Positions 1 through 7,890 of a stretch of 55,072 bases of DNA are shown here, piece after piece; the stretch's first letter is position 1, and every line of letters begins with the position of its first letter. The position numbers and the translations under genes are program-made. The stretch comes from Hassallia byssoidea VB512170 (GTDB lineage Bacteria; Cyanobacteriota; Cyanobacteriia; Cyanobacteriales; Nostocaceae), in NCBI RefSeq assembly GCF_000817785.2, contig NZ_JTCM02000041.1, positions 1-55,072 on the forward strand, written 5' to 3'. The notes under the pieces were generated by a model that saw nothing but the letters and a program-made list of their open reading frames with translations, searched no databases and had not been told where the DNA came from.

Positions 1-1
1 A

Positions 2-78
2 GACAAATGGGGACAGGCTTCATCAAAAATAGTCGTGGGTAATTGCGGATCTACAAAACAAGCCTGTCCCCATTTGTC
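2..78. repeat. Perfect 19-bp inverted repeat with 39-bp spacer
   Basis: Positions 2-20 (GACAAATGGGGACAGGCTT) recur as the exact reverse complement at 60-78. The spacer and right flank also share the short direct repeat TCGTGGGT. It lies downstream of sasA, which is read leftwards, so it could form a hairpin, but there is no T-run typical of an intrinsic terminator. It may be one end of a small dispersed element cut by the window edge. Confidence 0.75.
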
Positions 79-92
79 GTGGGTTTTTGCAA

Positions 93-235
93 GGGCAATG
101 GGCAATGGGCAATGGGAATAAAAAGAAGTTTCCTTTCTTTCCATGCCCCATGCCCGATGCCCCATGCCCGATGCCCCATGCCCGATGCCCCATGCCCGAT
201 GCCCCATGCCCGATGCCCGCTTGCCCATTGCCCAA
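93..235. repeat. Heptanucleotide short tandem repeats (GGGCAAT and ATGCCCC/ATGCCCG)
   Basis: GGGCAAT-type heptamers (about 93-116) are followed by alternating ATGCCCC and ATGCCCG heptamers (about 142-220), then a mixed tail. The two heptamer sets are near reverse complements, so the stretch can fold back on itself. Such STRR blocks are common between genes in Nostocales. Several reading frames stay open here only because of the periodicity; no gene is called. Confidence 0.85.
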
Positions 236-239
236 TGCC

Positions 240-1430
240 CTAAGAAGGATAAACTGGCAAAGTGAAATGGAACCATGCTCCGCCGGTAGGGGCAGAATCT
301 ACCCAAATCTGACCGTAGTGTGCACGGACGATGCGTTGGCACAAACATAGTCCAATGCCATAACCTTCTGTGGCTTCATCGCGTTTTAGCCGAAAGTGGT
401 TTTCAAAGATGCGATCGCGGTTTTCTTCAGGAATACCAGGACCAGTATCGCCAATACTAAACTGCACTTTTTGAGTGGTGCGGTGCAGTCCACAAACGCT
501 AATCTTACCATTATCTGGGGTATATTTAATGGCATTATCTAAAAGATTTACCAACACTTGGCGGATGCGTTCTGGATCGGCATACACATAAGGCAAGTCT
601 TTGGGGATATCTATTTCTACCTGTTGCGATTTGGCAATGTAGCGATCGCCTAATTCCTCTAATACATCTAAACAAAGCTTGCCAATGTTTGTCTTTTGTG
701 GTATAACTGGCAGTTCTGTTTCAGTTCCTCGACCAACTTCCAAAAGGTCAGCTATCATCCGGTCAATTGTGCGAGTTTGACTGCGGGCTTGCTTTAATAA
801 ATGTACAGCCATAGCTGGTTTGAGCCGCTGGAATTGATTGATATCGGGATTGTAATCAGATTGCAAAGTTTCTAAAGCGATCGCACAAGCAGTTAGCGGA
901 TTGCGGAGGTCATGAGCTAACATAGCGATTACTCGGTCTTTAAACTGTATTTGCTCTTGGAGTTTTTCTTTTTCCTGTTTCAAGCGAAAAATTTCATCCG
1001 AGAGTTGAATTAGTTCAGCTTTATCGACAACTGAAGAAATAGAAGTTATGCTTGATGCCACATGAGCGTTGTCGTCAATGGTTTCTTGCAGCTGGTTCTC
1101 TAATTTTAAATAAGCTTCGGTGATTACCGCTTGCCACCGGGGCCACCAGGTTTTCAGTTGGGCGATGATATTACTGCCAGCGAGTATCTGCCTGGGGTCA
1201 GGACGGATTTTAATTAACGCTGGCGTTGCTACTAATTTAAAGTGTTCCGCCAAATAGGGTTGTTGCTCAACATCGACAATTTGAAGTTCAAATTTATACT
1301 CAGCCTGTAATTCTTTGAGAAAGGCGCGTATTCGCAGTACTTGCTGTCGGGACTTTGGACGTCCATCGACAAATAGTAACAGCTGGAGTGGAGCCTCAGA
1401 GTAAATAGGCTGATCCTGGGAAACTTGCAT
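240..1430 (-). CDS. sasA: Circadian clock output histidine kinase SasA
   Basis: Sensor kinase of the cyanobacterial clock output. In characterised species SasA binds KaiC through a KaiB-like N-terminal domain and phosphorylates the regulator RpaA. Here the thioredoxin-like KaiB-type domain covers about residues 12-95 ([18 protein letters not shown]). A coiled linker follows, then the phospho-acceptor H-box [10 protein letters not shown] with His173. The C-terminal ATPase carries the N-box ([12 protein letters not shown]), G1 box (GDTGPGIP) and G2 box (GYGIGL). I start at the ATG giving MQVSQ (396 aa); the longer frame to 1457 begins with TTG and adds nine residues unlike the family start. No kaiABC or rpaA lies in the window. 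The gene is transcribed divergently from the next one. Confidence 0.93.
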   Translation of the reverse strand: MQVSQDQPIYSEAPLQLLLFVDGRPKSRQQVLRIRAFLKELQAEYKFELQIVDVEQQPYLAEHFKLVATPALIKIRPDPRQILAGSNIIAQLKTWWPRWQAVITEAYLKLENQLQETIDDNAHVASSITSISSVVDKAELIQLSDEIFRLKQEKEKLQEQIQFKDRVIAMLAHDLRNPLTACAIALETLQSDYNPDINQFQRLKPAMAVHLLKQARSQTRTIDRMIADLLEVGRGTETELPVIPQKTNIGKLCLDVLEELGDRYIAKSQQVEIDIPKDLPYVYADPERIRQVLVNLLDNAIKYTPDNGKISVCGLHRTTQKVQFSIGDTGPGIPEENRDRIFENHFRLKRDEATEGYGIGLCLCQRIVRAHYGQIWVDSAPTGGAWFHFTLPVYPS

Positions 1431-1574
1431 GTAATCGTGTTTCAGCACTGGTAACAACCCGGCGACGCTTGAGAGAAATTAGAATTAACGGACAATTGTC
1501 GATGGTGCTTCGTTTTTCTCAATTTAATATCTATTTTAGATTTTTCATACTCCCATTCGATCTGCGTTTTTAAG

Positions 1575-3077
1575 ATGAGACACATATTTTTCAGCTTTTT
1601 GCTTCTTTTTTGGTTAATTTCTGTTCCTAGAAACACGTTAGCTGCTGAATATAAGCCAGAATCTGCCCAAAGTCAAAATTCTGCATTACAGCCAGCGAGC
1701 GATCGCTTTTATAAATCTGCCAGTTTGTTAGTGCAGCAGCAGATCAACTTGATTGCTCGCATTGAGCAAGCATTATCTCAACCTGATGCGAATCGGATGC
1801 GAGCTGTTCGGGGGCAATTAACAATTCAAGTTAAGGCAACAGAAGGTTTTCTCAAATATCAGTACAATAGCCCGAAAGCTTTATGTACTCCAACGGATTC
1901 TTCTACGATATTGCCCAATTCGCAGTTAACAGTCCAACAAATACAAATATATTGTTCTTTGTACGCTTCCAGCTCCAAATTGTCAAACCTTGCTCCATTA
2001 TTAGATAGGTTGTTATCTCGACGGGGAGAGTTGGCGTTAGTAAGAGAGTTACCACTAGTATCTGGTGAACGACAATCAGATCCAGTGCTTTCTATCGCCA
2101 AAACGCAGTATCCCAACTTGAGAAAACCAGCGATACCTTTTTCCACATGGGAGCCGATACCACCAAATCCGCCACTTTTAATCGGTATAACTGCGAAAAC
2201 AGCCATAGCTGATTATGTACCGCCACGGCAACCAGCGATCGCACCTCCAGCAGAAGCGTTGACTACTATAGAAGCTGCCAAGCAACTCTTAGCAACAGCA
2301 CAAGCAGCATTTCCCCCAGACATAAAATTTAACAATCCGAGGGAAAATTTTACTAAACTTGATCGTTTTGCCTACGATCTCGACCCTCAAGAGCCGCAGA
2401 TTTACGCAAAGTTTCTCACTTCACCTAATACTGGTATTTTTCGCGTCTTGCCGCATACAGCTTACAATCGTCCACTGAATACACTCCAGAATCGATTGCA
2501 ACCTAGCGTCAGCGATCGCTATCCATTTCCGTCCTTGGGTGAGGCTAAAGGCGGATTTACCCCTAGTCTAGCACTTGTGATGGTTGGCGATAACTTTCAG
2601 TTAAAGCAACAAGGACTAGATTACAACTTTATGGTGAATGTCGGCGATATTCCCCTAGAAAAATTGGATGCAAAGTTGCAAGTTATTTCACCGCAAACGC
2701 GGAAATTTTTTCTTAACTATCAACCTCCCAACCAATTGCAGGCATTGGAAGTAGAGCAACGACGGTTTGTAACTGGGAAAAACCAACAATTTAATCATCA
2801 AGTAATTTTAGCGGGTGCGAAATCAGAATTGAACCGTACTTATTTAGTGCGATCGCTACAATTCCAATTACCAGAAATTATTGTAACTGGTCAGCCTCTA
2901 ACCCCGGCACAGCGGCATCACCTTGACCAATTACAACAAATGCACAGCAGTGACATCATTTTCGCCTTCCGTCCAGTTCGTCGTCGTTCTGATGGCAGCT
3001 ACACAGTTCTCTGGCGAGTTCTTAATCAATTACCCGCACCGCAAATTGAAGATTTAGAGAACTACCTGAAATTTTAA
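1575..3077 (+). CDS. Secreted protein of unknown function
   Basis: 500 aa. The N-terminus is a clear Sec signal peptide: a basic start (MRH), a hydrophobic core (FFSFLLLFWLISV) and a likely cleavage site after TLAA near residue 24. The mature protein is Pro- and Gln-rich in its first half and ends in a soluble-looking region with beta-type stretches (SLQFQLPEIIVTG) and a basic patch (FRPVRRR). I recognise no catalytic motif, repeat or anchor, so a periplasmic location is inferred from the signal peptide alone. It is divergent from sasA with a short shared intergenic region. HIP1 octamers inside the gene fit native cyanobacterial DNA. No function is proposed. Confidence 0.8.
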   Translation: MRHIFFSFLLLFWLISVPRNTLAAEYKPESAQSQNSALQPASDRFYKSASLLVQQQINLIARIEQALSQPDANRMRAVRGQLTIQVKATEGFLKYQYNSPKALCTPTDSSTILPNSQLTVQQIQIYCSLYASSSKLSNLAPLLDRLLSRRGELALVRELPLVSGERQSDPVLSIAKTQYPNLRKPAIPFSTWEPIPPNPPLLIGITAKTAIADYVPPRQPAIAPPAEALTTIEAAKQLLATAQAAFPPDIKFNNPRENFTKLDRFAYDLDPQEPQIYAKFLTSPNTGIFRVLPHTAYNRPLNTLQNRLQPSVSDRYPFPSLGEAKGGFTPSLALVMVGDNFQLKQQGLDYNFMVNVGDIPLEKLDAKLQVISPQTRKFFLNYQPPNQLQALEVEQRRFVTGKNQQFNHQVILAGAKSELNRTYLVRSLQFQLPEIIVTGQPLTPAQRHHLDQLQQMHSSDIIFAFRPVRRRSDGSYTVLWRVLNQLPAPQIEDLENYLKF

Positions 3078-3115
3078 CCTACAGGCGCGATCTGCCTGTG
3101 GCTATAGGAACAAAG

Positions 3116-3269
3116 CCTACCTACGTAGGCTTTTTAATTTTGAGTCCGCGTAGTAGGCGGACGAGCGTTTGTTTAGCCGCGACTTCATGTGCGTACAAAC
3201 CCTACCTACGTAGGCTTTTTAATTTTGAGTCCGCGTAGTAGGCGGACGAGCGTTTGTTTAGCCGCGACT
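3116..3269. repeat. Two exact 69-bp direct repeats
   Basis: Positions 3116-3184 and 3201-3269 are identical over 69 bases, separated by 16 bp. Each copy starts with CCTACCTACGTAGG (partly palindromic) and ends with TTTAGCCGCGACT; the internal CCGCGTAGTAGGCGG is also partly palindromic. The gap from 3078 to 3498 has no gene; it holds this duplication, a palindrome at 3353-3389 and AT-rich DNA. Confidence 0.9.
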
Positions 3270-3352
3270 GAAGTCGTCGGGTCATAAGTTAAACATTTTG
3301 ATGTTTTTTTCGCGAAAATGTTACTTTAGCAGCATTTCCGGTAACTGTATAA

Positions 3353-3389
3353 CTAGAAACCCAGTTTCTGGGAGAAACCGGGTTTCTAG
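3353..3389. repeat. Dispersed-type palindrome (CTAGAAACCC...GGGTTTCTAG)
   Basis: The arms CTAGAAACCCAGTTTCT and AGAAACCGGGTTTCTAG pair with one mismatch around GGG, giving a long hairpin. Palindromes of this GAAACC/GGTTTC type are widespread repeats in cyanobacteria. It lies about 110 bp upstream of the glycosyltransferase gene and has no T-run. Confidence 0.7.
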
Positions 3390-3498
3390 GCATCGTGAGG
3401 GATATAGACACCAAGTTGATTTTGAGCAAAGTGAAACACTTGTTTCATAGTTCTGCTCCCCCAGTTACCATAAATACAAAATTTCCAATACCTGATGT

Positions 3499-4617
3499 AT
3501 GAAAATATTAATTCAACACCGTCATTATAAAAACGAAATCAGTGGTGTTTTAACTTATATTAATTCAATTATTCCCGAACTCGAAGCCAGAGGAATCGAA
3601 GTCAAAACTATATCTACAAAACAAGACAATATTGCCAAATGGTTTAGTTATATTGCTTGGGCAGATATAGTCCATATGAATTCAAATGACTTATCTTTTA
3701 CCTTGCTATGTAAAGCTTTGCAGAAAAAGATAATTATTAAATACCATTATTGTCTTTATCAATCTACTCATACTAATTACGAGCCGATGAAGTTGACACA
3801 ACGGTTGAAAACCGAATTTAAACAGACATTACCCAAAGGTAACTATCCATTGAAGTGGAAATTACACACTTTTGTCAAATGGGCACGCCTATTAACTCGC
3901 CTTTCTACGGCACTCTTAGCCGATTATCATACAGCTTGCAGCAATTTTTTGGGAGAATCTTCTGCCTTTCCTTGGTCAGTTGATACTATATATAATCCGA
4001 TTGAAATCAAGTTGAAAAACCAACTGAAAACTAAAGAAAATTTATCTAATCCATATAAGTTTATTTTTGTCGGTAGATTAGCTAAAGATAAAGGCGTAGA
4101 TATTTTATTAAAAGCAGCGCGGATTTTACAAGATGAAAATAAAGAATTTCAAATTACCATAATTGGCGATGGCGGACAATTTGAGGAATTAAAACAGCTA
4201 ACGTCTGATTTAGAAATTGCCAACAAAGTTAATTTTTTAGGTAAACTTCCTCAAAAAGAAGTACTTCTACAAGTTCAAGATGCTTTAGCTTTAATTGCTC
4301 CTTCTCGTTGGCAAGATCCAGCACCTTATGTAGTGCAAGAAGCCTCTAGCGTTCAAACCTGTTCCATTGTCTCAAAAATGGGAGGATTGCCAGAAGTGGC
4401 AGGACCGCACGGAATATTTTTTGAAAATGAAGATGTCGAAGGATTAGCCAAATGTATGCGATATTGTTTAGATAATCCGGATGAAGCAATTAACCGGGGT
4501 TTTTTGTCGAGTCAATACGTTGCGGAAAAATTTTCGGCAGCGATCGCTGCTACTCGACTGCTGGAAATTTGCCGTGAACTTACTCCCAAAGCATTGGTAA
4601 CAACATCCGATCCATAA
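3499..4617 (+). CDS. GT4-family glycosyltransferase
   Basis: 372 aa, GT-B fold glycosyltransferase of the GT4 type, expected to transfer a sugar from a nucleotide donor to a glycan or lipid acceptor at the cytoplasmic membrane face. The N-terminal Rossmann half starts MKILIQHRHY and has SGVLTYI. The donor-binding half carries FVGRLAKDKGVDILLKA, ITIIGDGG and a D-x7-E motif (DPAPYVVQE), in which the usual first Glu of E-x7-E is Asp. GGLPEV follows. There is no signal peptide or membrane segment. It is unusually AT-rich compared with its neighbours and sits alone between repeats, which could mean lateral acquisition. Substrate and product cannot be told from sequence. Confidence 0.88.
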   Translation: MKILIQHRHYKNEISGVLTYINSIIPELEARGIEVKTISTKQDNIAKWFSYIAWADIVHMNSNDLSFTLLCKALQKKIIIKYHYCLYQSTHTNYEPMKLTQRLKTEFKQTLPKGNYPLKWKLHTFVKWARLLTRLSTALLADYHTACSNFLGESSAFPWSVDTIYNPIEIKLKNQLKTKENLSNPYKFIFVGRLAKDKGVDILLKAARILQDENKEFQITIIGDGGQFEELKQLTSDLEIANKVNFLGKLPQKEVLLQVQDALALIAPSRWQDPAPYVVQEASSVQTCSIVSKMGGLPEVAGPHGIFFENEDVEGLAKCMRYCLDNPDEAINRGFLSSQYVAEKFSAAIAATRLLEICRELTPKALVTTSDP

Positions 4618-4629
4618 ATAATACTAGCA

Positions 4630-4665
4630 GTAGGGTGCGTTAGCCGAAGGCATAACGCACCCTAC
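4630..4665. repeat. REP-like palindrome GTAGGGTGCGTTA...TAACGCACCCTAC
   Basis: A perfect 13-bp inverted repeat (4630-4642 and 4653-4665) around a 10-bp loop, 12 bp after the glycosyltransferase stop. This GTAGGGTGCGTTA motif is a familiar cyanobacterial intergenic repeat; a diverged relative is at 23812-23888. It may stabilise or end the upstream transcript, but no T-run follows. Confidence 0.8.
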
Positions 4666-4734
4666 GAGGCTTTGTTGATAAATTCTCGGCAGTCTGCGCT
4701 AGGGTAGGAATTGACACTTGTTTTGTGATTTCCT

Positions 4735-6087
4735 GTGGTGCTTTGTAAACGTCCAGCTGTATTTCTGAGTTTGGCTGTTTTACTCTCGTCGTTAACAGCT
4801 TGTGCTAACAGTCCTGTTGCCAAAAATCTTGAGGACTCTTTGGCAGCAGATCCCAGACTGGAAAACAACTCTGTTATTTTTGACAAAGCCAAGCAAACCG
4901 AAGCGCAACAACTTCCCCAATCTACAGTTCAGTTACCTGCTGATTTTCCCTCAGATATTCCGCTTTATACCAATGCCCAATTACAAGAAGTTACACCCTC
5001 AAGCAATGGTGTATCAACTCGTTGGCTGAGTTCTGACCCCAGTAATATAATTGAAGACTTTTATCGCAATCAGTTTCAAGCGAATAACTGGCAGATTTTA
5101 CAACAACCTACAGACCAATCTAATGTTTTTGCAGCGCGACGCAATGATTTACAGCTTAAAGTTTCCATACAGCCAAAATCTGTCACCAACCCAGCACCCA
5201 ATCAACCGCAGACAGCAACTGAATTGTTAATTGAGTATGGAGGTAATGTTACTGCAACGGCACAACCTACGCCAACAACAAACAAGAGCGAAACTAATAA
5301 TAACGTTCCTCAACCTGGCGATTCGCAGTTTGTTGGACCGATACCACCTGCAAATGTAGCATCATCAGCAACTACGCCGGATGATAGCAAAACAACGTCG
5401 GAATTTAGCGATTTAAATAAAGTATCGCCAGAATTGCGACAACACATCCAAGATTTGGCTGCATTAGGCGTTTTGTCTCTAGAATCAAATGCAGCTAAAA
5501 GCAATACGGCGACAAATCAGTTTGAACCGAATAAAATCATTACTCGCAAAGAATATGCTCGTTGGTTAGTAGCGACGAACAATGCGATGTATGCTAATAA
5601 TCCGGCAAAACAGATTCGCTTGGCATCGGAAAGCGGACAATCAGCTTTTAGTGATGTGGCGAAAACTAATCCTGATTTTGGACAAATTCAAGGTTTAGCG
5701 GAAGCTGGTTTAATTCCGAGTCCTTTATCTGGAGATTCTACAGAAGTTTTATTCCGTCCTGATGCACCTTTGACGCGGGAACAGTTAATTTTGTGGAAGT
5801 TACCCCTAGATACCCGTCAAGCTTTACCTGGGGCAAATTTAGAAGCGGTGAAGCAAACTTGGGGTTTTCAAGATGTGGGGAAAATTGACCCGAAAGCTTT
5901 ACGCGCTGTGTTGGCAGATTTCCAAAGTGGCGAACAATCGAATATTCGGCGGGTATTTGGTTATACAACGCTGTTTCAGCCGAAAAAGCCAGTAACGCGG
6001 GCTGAGGCGGCGGCGGCTTTGTGGTATTTTGGTACTCAGGGCGATGGGGTATCGGCTGCTGATGCTTTGAAGTTAAAGCGAAGTTAA
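4735..6087 (+). CDS. SLH-domain lipoprotein
   Basis: 450 aa, GTG start. A lipoprotein signal peptide ends in the lipobox LTAC with Cys23, so the mature protein should be lipid-anchored. Residues about 65-165 form a small domain (PADFPSDIPLYTNAQ, then an FYRNQF segment). A Thr/Asn/Gln-rich linker follows. From about 225 onward there are S-layer-homology-type segments (TRKEYARWLV, AFSDVAKTNPDFGQIQGLAEAGLI, LTREQLILWKLP, VTRAEAAAALWYFG). SLH domains bind cell-wall polymers, so a role tying the membrane to the wall is inferred. It stands alone between intergenic repeats and the kinase gene downstream. The GTG start is chosen because it gives a complete lipoprotein signal. Confidence 0.85.
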   Translation: MVLCKRPAVFLSLAVLLSSLTACANSPVAKNLEDSLAADPRLENNSVIFDKAKQTEAQQLPQSTVQLPADFPSDIPLYTNAQLQEVTPSSNGVSTRWLSSDPSNIIEDFYRNQFQANNWQILQQPTDQSNVFAARRNDLQLKVSIQPKSVTNPAPNQPQTATELLIEYGGNVTATAQPTPTTNKSETNNNVPQPGDSQFVGPIPPANVASSATTPDDSKTTSEFSDLNKVSPELRQHIQDLAALGVLSLESNAAKSNTATNQFEPNKIITRKEYARWLVATNNAMYANNPAKQIRLASESGQSAFSDVAKTNPDFGQIQGLAEAGLIPSPLSGDSTEVLFRPDAPLTREQLILWKLPLDTRQALPGANLEAVKQTWGFQDVGKIDPKALRAVLADFQSGEQSNIRRVFGYTTLFQPKKPVTRAEAAAALWYFGTQGDGVSAADALKLKRS

Positions 6088-6241
6088 AGCGATGTCTGAC
6101 TCAGGTCCGCTGGGCGTCTACGCCTCAACAATAACAAAATTTGGCGGTGCGCGTCTAAGTTAATAATTTCATCGAATCAGCGCCTTCTGATACGACAATA
6201 TTAAGAGACTTCATCTCAAAAATTGCCCCCATACATTTGTG

Positions 6242-7561
6242 ATGCAACTTTGGACACCAAATCAACCACTGCAAAACAAAAGATTCATAATTAAACAAGT
6301 CCTCGCAAGTGGAGGTTTTGGTGTCACCTATAGCGCACAAGAAAAGCAAACTGGCAAAATATTTGTCATCAAAACCCTCAACCAGCAGCAACAAACTCAA
6401 GTTGATTTTCAACAACGACAGGTAAAGTTTGTCAATGAAGCGTTGCGGTTAGCACAATGCAGTCATCCCCATATTGTCAAAGTTCATGAAGTCATCCAGG
6501 AAGATGAACTCTGGGGTATAGTGATGGAATATATTGATGGGCTTTCTTTAGAGGTTTATGTTGATGAGCGCGGGCAGTTGCCAGAAAATGAGGCATTACG
6601 CTACATTGACCAGGTAGGGAAAGCCCTAGAATATGTCCACCAACAAGGATTTTTACATCGAGATATCAAGCCGAATAATATTCTACTACGCCGTGATACA
6701 CAAGAAGCTGTATTAATTGATTTCGGTTTGGCACGAGAATTTATCATTGGTCAAATAAAAAGCATGACCAATGCCAGAACCGAAGGTTATGCACCGATTG
6801 AACAGTATGAAAGACGAGGTAATGGTACTTATACAGATGTTTATGCTTTAGCCGCAACACTGTATACTTTACTTACTGGTGTTGTGCCAATACCTGCTGC
6901 TTTCCGAAAATATGCACAATTACCACAGCCATTGCAGCATAATGACAAAATTAGCAACTTCGTAAATGATGCGATTGTCAAGGGGATGGCATTAGAACCT
7001 CAAGAGCGATCGCAGACAATACGCGAGTTTAGAGAATTGCTTGGCATTGCCACTATTGAATTATCAGATAAAATTCAACCAACTCAATTAGATATATTAC
7101 CTTCAAACGTTGATTTCGCTCAACTAGAGGACTTGTTGAAAGCTAAACAGTGGAAACAAGCAGATCGTCAAACCTATTTAGTGATGCTGCAAGCAGTTGA
7201 TCGTCACAAGCAAGGTTGGATGAAAGCGCAAGAATTATCTAACTTTCCCTGTGCTGTTCTTCGCAAAATTGACCAACTCTGGAAGGTGTACAGCGATGGT
7301 AAATTTGGTTTAAGTATTCAACAGCAAATCTGGCGTAAAATTAACAGTTCCTCTGTAAATTTGGATATTGCAACCTTCTGTGAGTTTGGCAACTGCGTGG
7401 GCTGGCGTAAAAATGATAAATGGTTAAAATATGATAACTTTACCTTTAGCTTAGAGTCTCAAAAAGGACACCTTCCATCATTTGGATATGGTGTCCAGCG
7501 TTGGGATGAATGGCAAAGCAGTTGTTGGCATTTGTTCCCTCGCATTAATAATTGTCTGTAG
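6242..7561 (+). CDS. Ser/Thr protein kinase fused to a GUN4 domain
   Basis: 439 aa from the ATG (an in-frame GTG directly before it is possible). Residues 15-270 are a Hanks-type kinase: glycine loop ASGGFGVTY, catalytic Lys in VIKTL, HRDIKPNN, DFGLA, and GYAPIEQY in the activation segment. Residues about 290-439 match a GUN4 domain (FAQLEDLLKAKQWKQADRQT, SNFPCAVLRKIDQLW, FGYGVQRWDEW). GUN4 proteins bind Mg-protoporphyrin/bilins and stimulate Mg-chelatase in chlorophyll synthesis; kinase-GUN4 fusions are known in cyanobacteria. The fusion suggests that tetrapyrrole binding controls, or is reported by, kinase activity. No membrane segment is visible. It precedes the SPFH gene with a 329-bp gap. 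Confidence 0.9.
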   Translation: MQLWTPNQPLQNKRFIIKQVLASGGFGVTYSAQEKQTGKIFVIKTLNQQQQTQVDFQQRQVKFVNEALRLAQCSHPHIVKVHEVIQEDELWGIVMEYIDGLSLEVYVDERGQLPENEALRYIDQVGKALEYVHQQGFLHRDIKPNNILLRRDTQEAVLIDFGLAREFIIGQIKSMTNARTEGYAPIEQYERRGNGTYTDVYALAATLYTLLTGVVPIPAAFRKYAQLPQPLQHNDKISNFVNDAIVKGMALEPQERSQTIREFRELLGIATIELSDKIQPTQLDILPSNVDFAQLEDLLKAKQWKQADRQTYLVMLQAVDRHKQGWMKAQELSNFPCAVLRKIDQLWKVYSDGKFGLSIQQQIWRKINSSSVNLDIATFCEFGNCVGWRKNDKWLKYDNFTFSLESQKGHLPSFGYGVQRWDEWQSSCWHLFPRINNCL

Positions 7562-7621
7562 CAAGAAGTTTAAAATGAAGATTAGGCGTTGCAGATTGTG
7601 GGGATGATTTGACTATTGAGC

Positions 7622-7644
7622 GAGACGTTCCATCGGAACGTCTC
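7622..7644. repeat. Palindrome GAGACGTTCC-ATC-GGAACGTCTC
   Basis: A perfect 10-bp stem with a 3-base loop, about 60 bp behind the GUN4-kinase stop. This sequence recurs across many cyanobacterial genomes. There is no T-run, so terminator function is uncertain. The rest of the gap up to 7890 is AT-rich with no gene seen; it contains a long leader for the next gene, which has a Shine-Dalgarno-like TAAGGA about 10 bp ahead of its ATG. Confidence 0.75.
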
Positions 7645-7890
7645 TACGATTCATCGTAAAATTATGCAACGCCATAATTTGTAATCATGTCTAATACTGA
7701 ATAGCAAAATTTTTTAATTTTATTTTATAAATAAAAAATTTCCTGTTTTTAAATACATAAATTGGCGTTTTTGTCAATGATATGTGCAAATTAAATTTAA
7801 ATGTGTTTGTCCTGTTTAAAATTCTGGAATTGTAGATTTAGAAGATGTAGTTGGCATTAATTTTTTGTTACCCGTAAGGATAGCGTCATT

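Noticed and set aside
43-350. Several Met/Pro/His-rich reading frames on both strands
   Set aside because: They arise from the heptamer repeats, which lack stops in several frames; no start signals or family likeness.
1442-1636. 64-aa minus-strand frame between sasA and the next gene
   Set aside because: Overlaps the signal peptide of the gene at 1575 and has no support of its own.
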